A DNA stretch of 64,000 nucleotides from a bacterium (lineage in GTDB: Bacteria; Armatimonadota; Fimbriimonadia; Fimbriimonadales; Fimbriimonadaceae). Position 1 is the first letter of the stretch. The number at the start of each line of letters is the position of its first letter. The stretch is from NCBI GenBank assembly GCA_027485645.1, contig JAIXQR010000004.1:53445-117444 (forward strand). Reading direction: 5' to 3'. Of the stretch, positions 17,413 through 25,797 are shown in pieces. The notes under the pieces were generated by a model that was given only the letters and a program-made list of their open reading frames with translations, was not told the origin of the DNA and ran no database searches. A program made the position numbers and the translations under genes.

Positions 17413-18387
17413 ATGGTGCTGGCTCTGCTCCTCGTCTCCGCCCCAAGCTTCGCGTCGGTGCCACTGGGGGAATTGCAGGGAAACGCGACGAGGGTCCGGA
17501 TTTCGGATAGCGGCTACGTGGCGATTTCGACGATGGATTCCATTTACCTTTGGCAGGGTGGCAAGGTTCGCTGGCGCGCAACCCAACGGAAGTTTGGTCC
17601 GTACGAGGGTGACCGCTATTTTGGCATCCGCGTTGTTGCGAACGACGGGACCATTGGTGGTTCATACGGTAACGGTGCGCCACTCTTTATGTCCGGCCTT
17701 GAACAGTCAGAGGCCGCACTGCTTAAGAATGGAAAGTTGAAGGTACTTAACGAGACAGGTGGCTCAGGCGAGGTCGCCGACATTGCTTCGGATGGAACCA
17801 TCATTGGCAGTTCTAGTTGGCGTGGCTTCATCATTCGGCGAGGTCGAAAGACGATATGGAAGCCGGTGACGAACTGGCCGAACGGGAATATAAGCAAGCT
17901 TCTAGCAGTCAACTCGAAGGGTGATTACCTCGGAAAGTCCTCTCGATTTGCAACTTACCAATCCACCCCGTTTGTGTATTCAAAAGGCAAATACACCTGG
18001 CTCCTCGCTGGATTAGACAATTCATTTATCGAAGTTAATGACCTCAACTCAGGCGGAACGGTAGTTGGCATTCAGCTAGCCTGGAAAGACGGGGTGCGAG
18101 AAATAGATGGCTTAATCTGGCGCGAAGGTTCCGCCAAAAGGCAGGTGATTCCAGATGCTTCACTTAACGCCGTCAACGATAATGGTTGGATTGTTGGGCA
18201 AAGTGGTGGGAAGGCATGCGTTTGGATTGATAATGTCGCCCATGACCTCAACGCTCTGGCCCCGCCAGAAACTGGCTGGGTTCGGACCGAGGCGCAGGGC
18301 ATCAACCGGAACGGTAGCATCGTTGGTATCGAGAAGAAGGGCGAAGCAACACGGCCATTCTTGCTTCGGTTGAAAAGCCTTAGTTAG
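17413..18387 (+). CDS. Exported HAF-repeat-like protein
   Basis: A 324-residue protein with a signal peptide (ALLLVSAPSFAS) and several degenerate repeats in which a hydrophobic phrase ends in an Asp/Asn-Gly turn and a G-x-S/G pair: VRISDSGYVAIS, IASDGTIIGSSS, VNSKGDYLGKSS, LNSGGTVVGIQ, VNDNGWIVGQSG and INRNGSIVGIE. This is the pattern of HAF repeats (TIGR02913) found in extracellular proteins, likely forming a propeller. Function is unknown. It is flanked by minus-strand genes and appears alone. Confidence 0.65.
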   Translation: MVLALLLVSAPSFASVPLGELQGNATRVRISDSGYVAISTMDSIYLWQGGKVRWRATQRKFGPYEGDRYFGIRVVANDGTIGGSYGNGAPLFMSGLEQSEAALLKNGKLKVLNETGGSGEVADIASDGTIIGSSSWRGFIIRRGRKTIWKPVTNWPNGNISKLLAVNSKGDYLGKSSRFATYQSTPFVYSKGKYTWLLAGLDNSFIEVNDLNSGGTVVGIQLAWKDGVREIDGLIWREGSAKRQVIPDASLNAVNDNGWIVGQSGGKACVWIDNVAHDLNALAPPETGWVRTEAQGINRNGSIVGIEKKGEATRPFLLRLKSLS

Positions 18388-18447
18388 TGCGGTTTCCAAC
18401 GACGATCGAAGTCGACGAGTTACCCGCGCCGTAATTTATTGCCCTAA

Positions 18448-18927
18448 TCAGCCCAAGGCAGCAAGCGGCGGGCCGAGGAGTTCCATGCGGTACTTTTCGT
18501 GCAGTGCCGCAATGGCGGGCATGTTCGGTTCTTCGCTTTCCTTGAGCAAGGCATCAAGTTCGATAAAGAACTCATCCAACCCGGCAGGTTCAACCACGAG
18601 AAGAAGCTTGCCAAACTGCTCGCCAACGTTCTGGTACTGATGCACAACTCCGGCCGGAATGAACACGGTGCTACCCGCGGAAGCGGTGATCTTCTCGCCA
18701 TCCAGAACGAACAGGAACTCACCCTCCACGACGTAAAAGGTCTCACTGTCGCTCACGTGCGTGTGGAGCGGCGGCCCGCCCTTTGGTGGGGTTTCTCCGT
18801 GAATGACCGTCACCTTTCCGTCCGTCTGGGCTCCGGAAACTTTGATGGTTACTAGGTCACCGAAGATGTTGAGGACACGCTCGTTGGGCATCCCGGCAGG
18901 AACGTAAGTGTAGGGCTGGCTAGACAC
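18448..18927 (-). CDS. Cupin domain protein
   Basis: A 159-residue single-cupin protein. The two cupin motifs are PLHTHVSDSETFYVVEGE (motif 1, with His, His and Glu metal ligands) and PAGVVHQYQNVG (motif 2, His). Proteins of this size include quercetin-dioxygenase-like and isomerase-type cupins; the substrate cannot be deduced. No signal peptide is visible. The small exported gene at 18961-19443 lies 33 bp upstream on the same strand and may be co-transcribed. Confidence 0.85.
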   Translation of the reverse strand: MSSQPYTYVPAGMPNERVLNIFGDLVTIKVSGAQTDGKVTVIHGETPPKGGPPLHTHVSDSETFYVVEGEFLFVLDGEKITASAGSTVFIPAGVVHQYQNVGEQFGKLLLVVEPAGLDEFFIELDALLKESEEPNMPAIAALHEKYRMELLGPPLAALG

Positions 18928-18960
18928 GCGGAGAGTCTAGCCGAGCCTGGCAACGCGCCG

Positions 18961-19443
18961 CTAGTTCTGCCAAATGCTGGCGGACTTCGCAACATCCGCC
19001 GCGACCTTGGTCACACTAAAGCGAAGTTCGGCCGGAGTGATGAATCGATTCTCCGCCGCCATTCCCATGTGTAAGTTTCCGCTTTCCGTGATCCACGTGA
19101 AAACCGGCTGCGTCTTGGCGTTGTTTTTCAAGAGCGCTTCAAACTTCGGCGAACCCGAAGTGGGCGCTTTGCCGAGGTTGGCAACGAGCCAAATGTATCG
19201 CTTACTCGGAGCGATCTCTAGGCTAACCGGAATGTTGAATCCGCCTTCGGACAGGCTGATTTCGTACTTCTCCTTGCCCGCTTCGCTGTTCAGAACTTTA
19301 GTGGTGTAGCCCAGGCCCTCGGTCATGGTCTTCAGGCCCGCAGCATCCAGCTTCTCGGTCGGCTGCGGTTCCGAGGGATACGCGGCGGTGAGGAGAAGAG
19401 TGAGAAGGGCAACGTGCAGGCGGTCGAATTGCGGCAGGTTCAT
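18961..19443 (-). CDS. Small exported protein, possibly YbjN/secretion-chaperone-like
   Basis: A 160-residue protein with an N-terminal hydrophobic signal (VALLTLLLTAAYPSE). The rest alternates strands and helices: LKTMTEGLGYTTKVL, YEISLSEGGFNIPVSLEI, YIWLVANLG and KFEALLKNNAKTQPVFTWI. This order resembles the YbjN/type III chaperone-like fold, in which a short helix is followed by a beta sheet, but the assignment is tentative. It is followed after 33 bp by the cupin gene. Confidence 0.55.
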   Translation of the reverse strand: MNLPQFDRLHVALLTLLLTAAYPSEPQPTEKLDAAGLKTMTEGLGYTTKVLNSEAGKEKYEISLSEGGFNIPVSLEIAPSKRYIWLVANLGKAPTSGSPKFEALLKNNAKTQPVFTWITESGNLHMGMAAENRFITPAELRFSVTKVAADVAKSASIWQN

Positions 19444-19513
19444 GATTCAAAGTGCTCCACATTGAGCGTAGAGAAGGGACGTCGAGAACTGCCCAGAGGA
19501 TTCGGGGCGGTTT

Positions 19514-20623
19514 TCAGAGTTCGGCCCGGTCGGCCAACTCGTAGCCGACACTCCTTCCGCCTGCCCCGGTCGAGCGCAGAACGCCTTTAGCTACCAAGTC
19601 CACCAAATCTCGGGTCGCGGTTGCGTCGGAGCATCTCGTTAAGTTCGCGTACTTCTTGTTCGTCAACTTGCCTTCCCAGCCCATTAGCAGCTTGGACAGC
19701 GTCTTCCGTTGCCGATCGTTTAGGTTCGTTTCTCGGTGGCGTTGCCAAAACTGAGTCCGCGCGACGGCTTGCTCGATGGTTTGGATAGCTTCTTCAATGG
19801 CTGCGGTCAGCGTGTCTAGGTACCAGCTCAGCCAATAGGTGTAATCGAGGGTCCCGGACTGGGAACGCTCGAGGGCCGTGTAGTAGGCGTTGCGGTACCG
19901 ATGAATGCTGCTAGCTAAGCTGTACGGACGCATAGGTCTGCGATCAGCCCGCGCAAGCAGGAGATCCATGATGTTTCGCCCGACGCGACCGTTCCCATCA
20001 TCGAGCGGATGAAGAGTTTCGAACCACAGGTGCGCGATTCCAGCTTTCAGGATCAAACTACTTTCGTTGTCACTTGCTACCCACGCTAGGAAGGCGGACA
20101 TTTCCTCCGGGAGTCGTTCGGCACTCGGTGCCTCAAAATGCACGATTTCTCGTCCACCTTTCTGAGAAGCGACAACCATCGGTCCTTTCTCGTCCGTTCG
20201 CCATCGTCCAATCGTGACGGGGCCATACAGCGTGCGCCCGGTCGGAAACAAGGCTGCGTGCCAGTTAAAGATCCGCTCCGCCGTCAAGGGTTGATCATAG
20301 CGTTGAGCCGCGTCCATCGCCATTTCGACAAGGCCATCGACGTAGCGGTCTTGCTCGGAGAATCCGTGGTGATCCATCCCGAGTCGCCGCGCAACCGAGT
20401 TCCGCACGGATTGGACATCCAGGGTTTCCCCTTCGATCGCGCTGGACTTAATGACTTCCTGAGTGAACGCTTCCAACTGCGGCTCTCGAAGCTCATCAAA
20501 TCCGATCGACTCCAATCGCCCAAACAGTCGGCCACGGCTTAAGTTGACGGCCTCCAGCTTCGGTAGCAAAACGGCGGCATCGTACGTGTACGAAGGCCAG
20601 TTTTGAAGCTCATAGATGTACAT
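19514..20623 (-). CDS. Fic family protein (DUF4172 N domain, C-terminal winged helix)
   Basis: A 369-residue Fic protein, which typically transfers AMP to hydroxyl residues of a target protein. The active-site loop HPLDDGNGRVGR spans residues 205-216 with the catalytic His205 and phosphate-binding Asn/Arg. The N-terminal helix carries the inhibitory motif SSAIEG (residues 60-65), marking a self-inhibited class II Fic. The C-terminal 70 residues look like a winged helix (LTNKKYANLTRCSDATATRDL), so the protein may also bind DNA. Directly upstream lies a nested palindrome, a likely self-operator. The canonical Phe after His-Pro is Leu here. Confidence 0.9.
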   Translation of the reverse strand: MYIYELQNWPSYTYDAAVLLPKLEAVNLSRGRLFGRLESIGFDELREPQLEAFTQEVIKSSAIEGETLDVQSVRNSVARRLGMDHHGFSEQDRYVDGLVEMAMDAAQRYDQPLTAERIFNWHAALFPTGRTLYGPVTIGRWRTDEKGPMVVASQKGGREIVHFEAPSAERLPEEMSAFLAWVASDNESSLILKAGIAHLWFETLHPLDDGNGRVGRNIMDLLLARADRRPMRPYSLASSIHRYRNAYYTALERSQSGTLDYTYWLSWYLDTLTAAIEEAIQTIEQAVARTQFWQRHRETNLNDRQRKTLSKLLMGWEGKLTNKKYANLTRCSDATATRDLVDLVAKGVLRSTGAGGRSVGYELADRAEL

Positions 20624-20634
20624 GAATAACCGCT

Positions 20635-20697
20635 TGAGGCGATTATATCAGTTATTCGCCTCAAATCATGAGGCGAATAGCCACCCTAATCGCCTCA
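20635..20697. promoter_or_regulatory. Nested inverted repeats upstream of the Fic gene
   Basis: Four 10-base elements alternate in orientation: TGAGGCGATT (20635-20644), ATTCGCCTCA (20654-20663), TGAGGCGAAT (20669-20678) and AATCGCCTCA (20688-20697). The inner pair and the outer pair are each exact reverse complements, and centre spacings are 19, 15 and 19 bp. They begin 11 bp upstream of the Fic start codon. The layout suggests an operator for a dimeric or tetrameric regulator, possibly the Fic protein's own winged helix. Confidence 0.7.
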
Positions 20698-20707
20698 CCG
20701 CAGCTTC

Positions 20708-21403
20708 TTACCAGGGATCGTTCGGCCAGCAAGGGGTGTCCGAGGCGTCAACAACCTCGCTGTACCGACCTTCAACCAACGTCAGCTTCGCGTGGCCGTC
20801 GACGAAGGCCATGGCGTTTCGGTTGTTGTGCCAGGTGGCGAGCTCGTCGTAGAGCGGGTGGAAGAAGCCGTCGTTGGTGCCTTCTCGGCCACAGAGCTCT
20901 TCGCCAAACATAAACTGCCGTGAGGGCTCCTCGGTTGTTGTCAAGGCGCGCATGGATAGCAGACCCCGCTGCGGAGGGAACTCGGCGAGGCAGCCGTTGA
21001 TGGCAAAACTCTGCTTGCTCTCTCGCGCTGTTGGGTCCGCGGCGGAACCGTAGATTCCGCCGGACTTGACGTACGGGTACAAGCTGCCCTGGGCGGGATC
21101 GAACCGGCCCGCGCCGCCTTGGCCGAACTCGAGGACCATCGTGTATCCGCCAACTCGCCCCGTCGCCAGCGGACCCTCGGTGACCAGGGGCAACCGATCA
21201 TCGGAGGATTCGGCATACAGCAGGCTCGCCATGACAAGCTGCCGCACGTTGCTCAGGGAAGTCGCACTTTGCGCTGCGGCCTTGGCGCGGGCGAACACGG
21301 GGAAGAGCAGCGCGGCGAGGATTCCGATAATCGCGATGACCACCAGCAGTTCGATGAGCGTGAAGCCCCGGACCAACCCTCGACGATTTGCAAAATTCTT
21401 CAT
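20708..21403 (-). CDS. Type II/IV pseudopilin-like protein (DUF1559-like)
   Basis: A 231-residue protein with a class III prepilin leader: after about 13 residues comes [19 protein letters not shown], the prepilin peptidase site and hydrophobic helix. The C-terminal WHNNRNAMAFVDGHAKL matches the H-x9-DG motif of DUF1559 proteins common in Planctomycetota and Armatimonadota. It would be an inner-membrane pseudopilin or minor pilin. It is a distant relative of the three tandem prepilins at 48.6-52.6 kb, sharing the leader but little of the body. No secretion ATPase or secretin is in the window. Confidence 0.85.
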   Translation of the reverse strand: MKNFANRRGLVRGFTLIELLVVIAIIGILAALLFPVFARAKAAAQSATSLSNVRQLVMASLLYAESSDDRLPLVTEGPLATGRVGGYTMVLEFGQGGAGRFDPAQGSLYPYVKSGGIYGSAADPTARESKQSFAINGCLAEFPPQRGLLSMRALTTTEEPSRQFMFGEELCGREGTNDGFFHPLYDELATWHNNRNAMAFVDGHAKLTLVEGRYSEVVDASDTPCWPNDPW

Positions 21404-21720
21404 GGTGATGCTTCTAAGCGCCCAAGCGGTGACTCAGTGTAGCTGGGATTTTTGCCGGGGCGACGACTTTCTCAGAGATCAACAAGCACCGTCAGAACGG
21501 CCCAGAAAATCCCCCAGTTGTCCCATTTTCCGGTCAGGAATCGAACTTTCAGAAATGAAAATGGACCAAAAACACATTCTTGGTCCAAGATAGCCGCCGC
21601 AGATCGCGCGCGAATGACGAATTCATCGTTGTAGCCGCGTAGAGTCTTTCTGACAGGCGTAGTGTGCGGTTTGCAGATTTATGCTTGCTGACGAAAAAGA
21701 CAAGTGGACACATAAAAGCT
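21404..21720. other. Divergent intergenic region with an inverted repeat
   Basis: This 317-bp stretch separates the divergent pilin and lipoprotein genes. It holds an exact 8-bp inverted repeat TGGACCAA/TTGGTCCA (21562-21569 and 21580-21587, 10-base spacer). No convincing coding frame is present. The repeat could be an operator for one or both genes; no standard promoter is obvious. Confidence 0.4.
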
Positions 21721-22680
21721 ATGATCTCGAAACACAAACTCTCGTATCTCATTCCCATTGCCGCACTTTTCTGCGCTATCTCCACCGGTTGCGGCGGTTC
21801 TTCCGCGACTGGTTCGCCTCTCCCAAGCGGCAATCGCGCGGCAATCGCGGCTTCGGTGAAGGGCGCGGCATCTAGCTCCGCAACACTAAAAGAAGGTTCG
21901 CCAGATCGAACCCGTTCCAAGTCGGATCGACAAACTCTTACGCCGGTTCTGCTTGGTAAGGCGGGAGTGACTCGACCCATCGACTCCGCCCGCGCAGCCC
22001 GTCTCAACGAAGGCGACCTAACGGTCGGTTCCCCCATCGCCGTTTCCGATGATCTCTGGGGCAAAGTCACCGCCGTGGAATACACCGAAGCCCGCGGTTT
22101 CCGAGAAATCGCGCTCCTGAACTTTGACATCTTCGACGATGCCGCACACACGAGCCTCGTTGGTTACCAGAACACGGAGACTCGAACCGTTGGCGCGGAA
22201 ACCACAAACACCCTGGAAAGCAAGTTTACGAAGGGCAAGTACGCACCACGAGACCTCAGTAGCTCTTCGATCTTCAACTTTGAAACCGGCAGAATTTTCC
22301 AGGAGTCGACGGACGCAGGCCGAGAAGAAGTCGCCGCCGGCGAGTTCCGAGACTATCGGTACTCCACGCGCTGGGAAACCCTCGGCTTCGGTCAGCCCTT
22401 CACGTTCTCGAGCCAGGTTCAACAAGGCGGAGTTCAGTACAGCACTTCGGGCACCTACTACTTCGACGGCCGACTCGAAATGGTCTGGACCAACGCAGCC
22501 GGTTACACCATCCAGTGGACCAGCAATGCCGACGGATCCGGCGAGTTCCGACTCGAAAACTCGAACGACCCGCTGTGCCCAGCGACCGGCACCTACGGCA
22601 TCGATGGCAAGGGAACGATCACGTTTGTTGATGGAACAAAGGCCGACTTTGATCTCTACGACAACGAGTTCTGGCGCTAA
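21721..22680 (+). CDS. Hypothetical lipoprotein
   Basis: A 319-residue protein with a lipoprotein signal (YLIPIAALFCAISTGCGG). After a Ser/Ala-rich linker, the C-terminal half is beta-rich, with repeated short hairpins: TSGTYYFDGRLEMVWTN, GYTIQWTSNADGSGEF and GTYGIDGKGTITFVDG. These resemble antigen or MORN-like hairpins, but no family can be named. The ATG at 21721 gives the signal; an upstream in-frame start exists but is unsupported. A hairpin follows the stop codon. Confidence 0.65.
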   Translation: MISKHKLSYLIPIAALFCAISTGCGGSSATGSPLPSGNRAAIAASVKGAASSSATLKEGSPDRTRSKSDRQTLTPVLLGKAGVTRPIDSARAARLNEGDLTVGSPIAVSDDLWGKVTAVEYTEARGFREIALLNFDIFDDAAHTSLVGYQNTETRTVGAETTNTLESKFTKGKYAPRDLSSSSIFNFETGRIFQESTDAGREEVAAGEFRDYRYSTRWETLGFGQPFTFSSQVQQGGVQYSTSGTYYFDGRLEMVWTNAAGYTIQWTSNADGSGEFRLENSNDPLCPATGTYGIDGKGTITFVDGTKADFDLYDNEFWR

Positions 22681-22697
22681 AGCCTAAAGGACCTGAG

Positions 22698-22735
22698 GGC
22701 CGTAACGGTGATTTCCCCGTTACGGCCCCATTGCT
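22698..22735 (+). terminator. Probable terminator after the lipoprotein gene
   Basis: An 11-bp exact stem (22698-22708 with 22717-22727, arm GGCCGTAACGG) with an 8-base loop begins 18 bp after the stop. The following tract is only moderately T-rich, so it may be weak. Confidence 0.65.
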
Positions 22736-22847
22736 TTGTTGGGTTCATGCTCAGCCCGCTGGATTGTTCGGGGCTTGCCTTACAGAAAGCATTTGGCATG
22801 AATTGGCTTGTCCTTTCAGCAGGACCCCTTGGTGTAACGTTCAGCAA

Positions 22848-23717
22848 ATGCACGATCGAATTGCGGGTGCTTTGGCCCTGAGCGCGCTTGCGGATGCAGC
22901 CGGGTTTGCCCATGAACCACACGGCTTGGCGGGCAAAATTGGAGATCCTGCTTCGCCGCTGGTACCGCTAGTTCAACCGTTCCGAGAGTCGAAAGCCAAT
23001 CCGTGGAACCTTTGGGCCCGCAAGCGGGAGACTCGCAGGCGGCGAGGGGTCGTTACCGACGATACGTCGTTCCGAATCCATCTCCTCGAGCCATGGCTTC
23101 GAGATACCCAGGAGGTGTCCGAACCCAGCTTCCGGTCTTGGCTCCGAACCGCGAAATTCGCTCATCCGGTAGCTCCGAGACTTGCACGCATTCTGGAAAA
23201 AACTTGGAAAGCTCAAGAGCGCAATCGGCCTTACGGGTTCTTTTCGCCCGGCCTTGACACCGCTTGGGGCCAGTTTCTGTATGGCAGCCTGATCTTGCAC
23301 GAAAGCTCGCTCGAATTAGAATCGTTCTCTCGGCTCGACCCGACGAATTCGCTGGCGCGATTTGCGGGAGCAATTCCGGACCGAACCGTACCAATGACAG
23401 AACACGAGTTTCTCGATCAACTGCGTAGCGAGACAAGACAATGGGAATGGCCATTCCACCCAGATCGGCAATGGCATGAAACAGTTGCCGTTCTTGCATT
23501 CGCGCAAGGCGACCCCAATCGTTTGCTCCGCGTGGCTCACGTCTTGCCGGGAGATTGCGACACCGTTGGTGCCGCTGCGGGCCTACTTTTAGGGCGTCAG
23601 CTTGGGCTGCAAGTCCTCATGGGCACCCTCGGTGAGGAACTAGCAACGGTTGAGGCCACGACCATGATCCTGCTTGGCGTTTCGTTGGAGCAGCGGGTTC
23701 ATGCCTATATGGGATGA
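22848..23717 (+). CDS. ADP-ribosylglycohydrolase family protein
   Basis: A 289-residue protein of the DraG/ARH fold, which removes ADP-ribose from proteins or small molecules with two Mg ions. Metal-site motifs are partly conserved: RIAGALALSALADAAGF at the start, TDDTS at residues 70-74, and GDCDT at 235-239 (Asp236, Asp238) followed by VGAAAGLLLG. The family usually has GDTDT, so Cys replaces Thr. The middle is shorter and more divergent than in DraG. The ATG at 22848 places the first motif at residue 4. No ADP-ribosyltransferase is visible in the window. Confidence 0.78.
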   Translation: MHDRIAGALALSALADAAGFAHEPHGLAGKIGDPASPLVPLVQPFRESKANPWNLWARKRETRRRRGVVTDDTSFRIHLLEPWLRDTQEVSEPSFRSWLRTAKFAHPVAPRLARILEKTWKAQERNRPYGFFSPGLDTAWGQFLYGSLILHESSLELESFSRLDPTNSLARFAGAIPDRTVPMTEHEFLDQLRSETRQWEWPFHPDRQWHETVAVLAFAQGDPNRLLRVAHVLPGDCDTVGAAAGLLLGRQLGLQVLMGTLGEELATVEATTMILLGVSLEQRVHAYMG

Positions 23718-23761
23718 GTTCCCGCACAAGAGTTCGATTAGTCTGGAACTATGGCGCTTGT

Positions 23762-23775
23762 ATTTACCGGTAAAT
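23762..23775. promoter_or_regulatory. 14-bp palindrome upstream of the xylanase gene
   Basis: ATTTACCGGTAAAT is a perfect palindrome centred 56 bp upstream of the xylanase start. A/T-flanked, CG-centred palindromes of this size are typical of LacI-family sugar operators. No LacI-type gene is in the window, so the regulator is unknown. Confidence 0.5.
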
Positions 23776-23824
23776 TCGTTTATGCTCATCGTGAGCACCT
23801 CGAAGTTGCAACCCGTAGAACCCC

Positions 23825-25000
23825 ATGAACAAAAGCATTCTCTTGCTCGCCTTCCCCATCGTTGTGGTCGCAGCGCCCGTTGCCATGAGTCGCAACTCCG
23901 CAAAGCCTATGCCTGAACACACCGAGTCCCAAACCGTAACCCCGCTAAAAGCCGCCTTTAAGGGCAAGTTCCGCATCGGCGCCGCCGTAAGCACCGCAAT
24001 GTTGCGCGGTCAAGACGACGGTTCGGTGCAGATTGTGAAGCAGCACTTCGATTCGGTAACGGCAGAAAACGCGATGAAGCCGGCGGAAATCCAGCCGCGA
24101 GAGGGTGAATTCACCTTTGCCGATGCGGACAAGCTGGTGGAGATTGCCCAGCAGAGCGGCGGTTCGGTCGTTGGCCACACCTTGGTTTGGCATTCCCAAA
24201 CGCCACCTTGGTTCTTCCAGGGCAAAGACGGCCAGCCGGTGCCTCGCGAAGTTGCCCTCGCCCGCCTTCGCGCGCACATCAAAGCTGTCGTCGGGCGCTA
24301 TAAAGGCAAGATCAAGGAGTGGGACGTTGTGAATGAAGCCATCAACGACGGCCCCGGACTTCTGCGCCAAACGCCCTGGTTGAGGGCCGTGGGTGAGGAC
24401 TATCTGGCCGAAGCCTTCCGCGCCGCCCACGAGGCCGACCCAGACGCGATTCTCGTTTACAACGACTACAACATCGAGCTCGATTACAAGCGACCCAAGG
24501 CGCTAGAACTTCTTAAGAAACTGCTCGACCAGAAGGTCCCAGTTCACGCGGTGGGCATCCAGTCGCACTGGCGCATCGAGAATCCACCTTTTGCCGAAAC
24601 CGAAAAGGCGATCCAAGAATTCTCTGCCCTCGGACTCAAGGTGATGATCACCGAGCTCGACATGGGCGTCCTGCCTTCGCGATACCAAGGCGCTGACGTT
24701 AATCGCCGAGAGACGATGACGCCAGAACAGATGGCTGTACTTAACCCGTACACCAAAGCACTCCCCGAGGAAATGGCCGTAAAGCACGGCGAGAAGCTCC
24801 GCGAGGCGTTTGAGCTGTTCCTTAAGTACCGAAAGAACATCGGCCGCGTTACGCTCTGGGGCGTTAACGACGGACACTCCTGGCTTAACAACTTCCCAAT
24901 CCGGGGCCGAACGGACTACCCGTTGCTCTTCGACCGCGCCATGAAGCCGAAGCCGGCGTTCTTCGAGATTCAAAAAGCCGCGGAAGCAGTAGGGAAGTAA
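23825..25000 (+). CDS. Endo-1,4-beta-xylanase, GH10
   Basis: A 391-residue family 10 glycoside hydrolase with an N-terminal signal (SILLLAFPIVVVAAPVAMS). It cleaves internal beta-1,4 bonds of xylan with retention. The acid/base is Glu171 in WDVVNEAI and the nucleophile is Glu277 in ITELDMG. Other family marks are NAMKPAEIQP, VGHTLVWHSQTP and VTLWGVNDGHSWLN. It has no carbohydrate-binding module. A palindromic operator-like site lies upstream and a hairpin follows the stop, so it is probably a single regulated transcript. Confidence 0.96.
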   Translation: MNKSILLLAFPIVVVAAPVAMSRNSAKPMPEHTESQTVTPLKAAFKGKFRIGAAVSTAMLRGQDDGSVQIVKQHFDSVTAENAMKPAEIQPREGEFTFADADKLVEIAQQSGGSVVGHTLVWHSQTPPWFFQGKDGQPVPREVALARLRAHIKAVVGRYKGKIKEWDVVNEAINDGPGLLRQTPWLRAVGEDYLAEAFRAAHEADPDAILVYNDYNIELDYKRPKALELLKKLLDQKVPVHAVGIQSHWRIENPPFAETEKAIQEFSALGLKVMITELDMGVLPSRYQGADVNRRETMTPEQMAVLNPYTKALPEEMAVKHGEKLREAFELFLKYRKNIGRVTLWGVNDGHSWLNNFPIRGRTDYPLLFDRAMKPKPAFFEIQKAAEAVGK

Positions 25001-25012
25001 GGCTCCAGCATA

Positions 25013-25037
25013 TGGCTAGCCCGCGATGGGCTAGCCA
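25013..25037 (+). terminator. Hairpin after the xylanase gene
   Basis: A perfect 10-bp stem (25013-25022 with 25028-25037, arm TGGCTAGCCC) and 5-base loop lie 12 bp after the stop. The T tract is poor, so termination strength is uncertain. Confidence 0.6.
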
Positions 25038-25265
25038 GTTCCTTGCAGCAAAGTAGGTCTAACAGAAATTGGATCACTGAATCTAATAGGACGGGCAATC
25101 CGGAGGAAGGTCGAGGGTTTGTGTCGGGCCGAAATACTGGAACTTCCGGCTACTACTATCCCCTTTCTTGGCCGCTGATCGCAAAGTGCCTGGAGCTCTG
25201 TTTGGGATGACTCACGATCAAGCAATCGGCTGATTGTTAAAACCTTTGCAGGAGGGCTTCCATGG

Positions 25266-25667
25266 CTATGGCCGGCGTCTTTGGAACAGAAATTCTCCTA
25301 TACTTGGCCAACTTGGGCCAACTCGGCTCGGAGAGGACTGATAGATGCTACCGCTGGTCGCCGTAGAGCTTGTAGCCGTGTGACCGTAAGAGCACTCTAT
25401 CAGACCCTCGCCGCCAAGGATCGCAAAGATTCCCGGCCATGAGGAAACGTGATAGTGGAGGTGAATGACCTCCGTTGTTTCGTTGTATGACGAAGCCGGA
25501 ATCCCACATTCGTCACGATGAAAGAAGACCTGCGCGCGATGAAACTGGTTCTGAAAGAGCGAAACCGCAAAGGCAACGTCGGTATCACTCTCAGGGACGC
25601 GTGCCTCGACTTGGTACCCAGTGATCCTGAAACGAATGACTCGTTCTGGAGTCAGCGGCCCTTCCAT
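25266..25667 (-). CDS. Hypothetical protein
   Basis: A 133-residue open frame of unknown function. The first 95 residues look protein-like, with alternating hydrophobic positions (VIRFRITGYQVEARVP, VAFAVSLFQNQFHRAQVFF, EVIHLHYHVSSWPGIFAILGG). The last 35 residues become Ser/Thr-rich and irregular, which may mean a frameshift near position 25380. No promoter or ribosome site is obvious. The flanking 25038-25265 holds nothing recognisable. Confidence 0.4.
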   Translation of the reverse strand: MEGPLTPERVIRFRITGYQVEARVPESDTDVAFAVSLFQNQFHRAQVFFHRDECGIPASSYNETTEVIHLHYHVSSWPGIFAILGGEGLIECSYGHTATSSTATSGSIYQSSPSRVGPSWPSIGEFLFQRRRP

Positions 25668-25797
25668 GACTAGAGGTTACAACAACTTTTCCCCCAGACG
25701 GCAGAGAGTATCGTCTGCTCACTGCTAAATCCATCAGATCGGAGATCAACTGAGCTGCGAAGTTGAAAACCGGCTATTGATCTGATATCGTAGCGGA

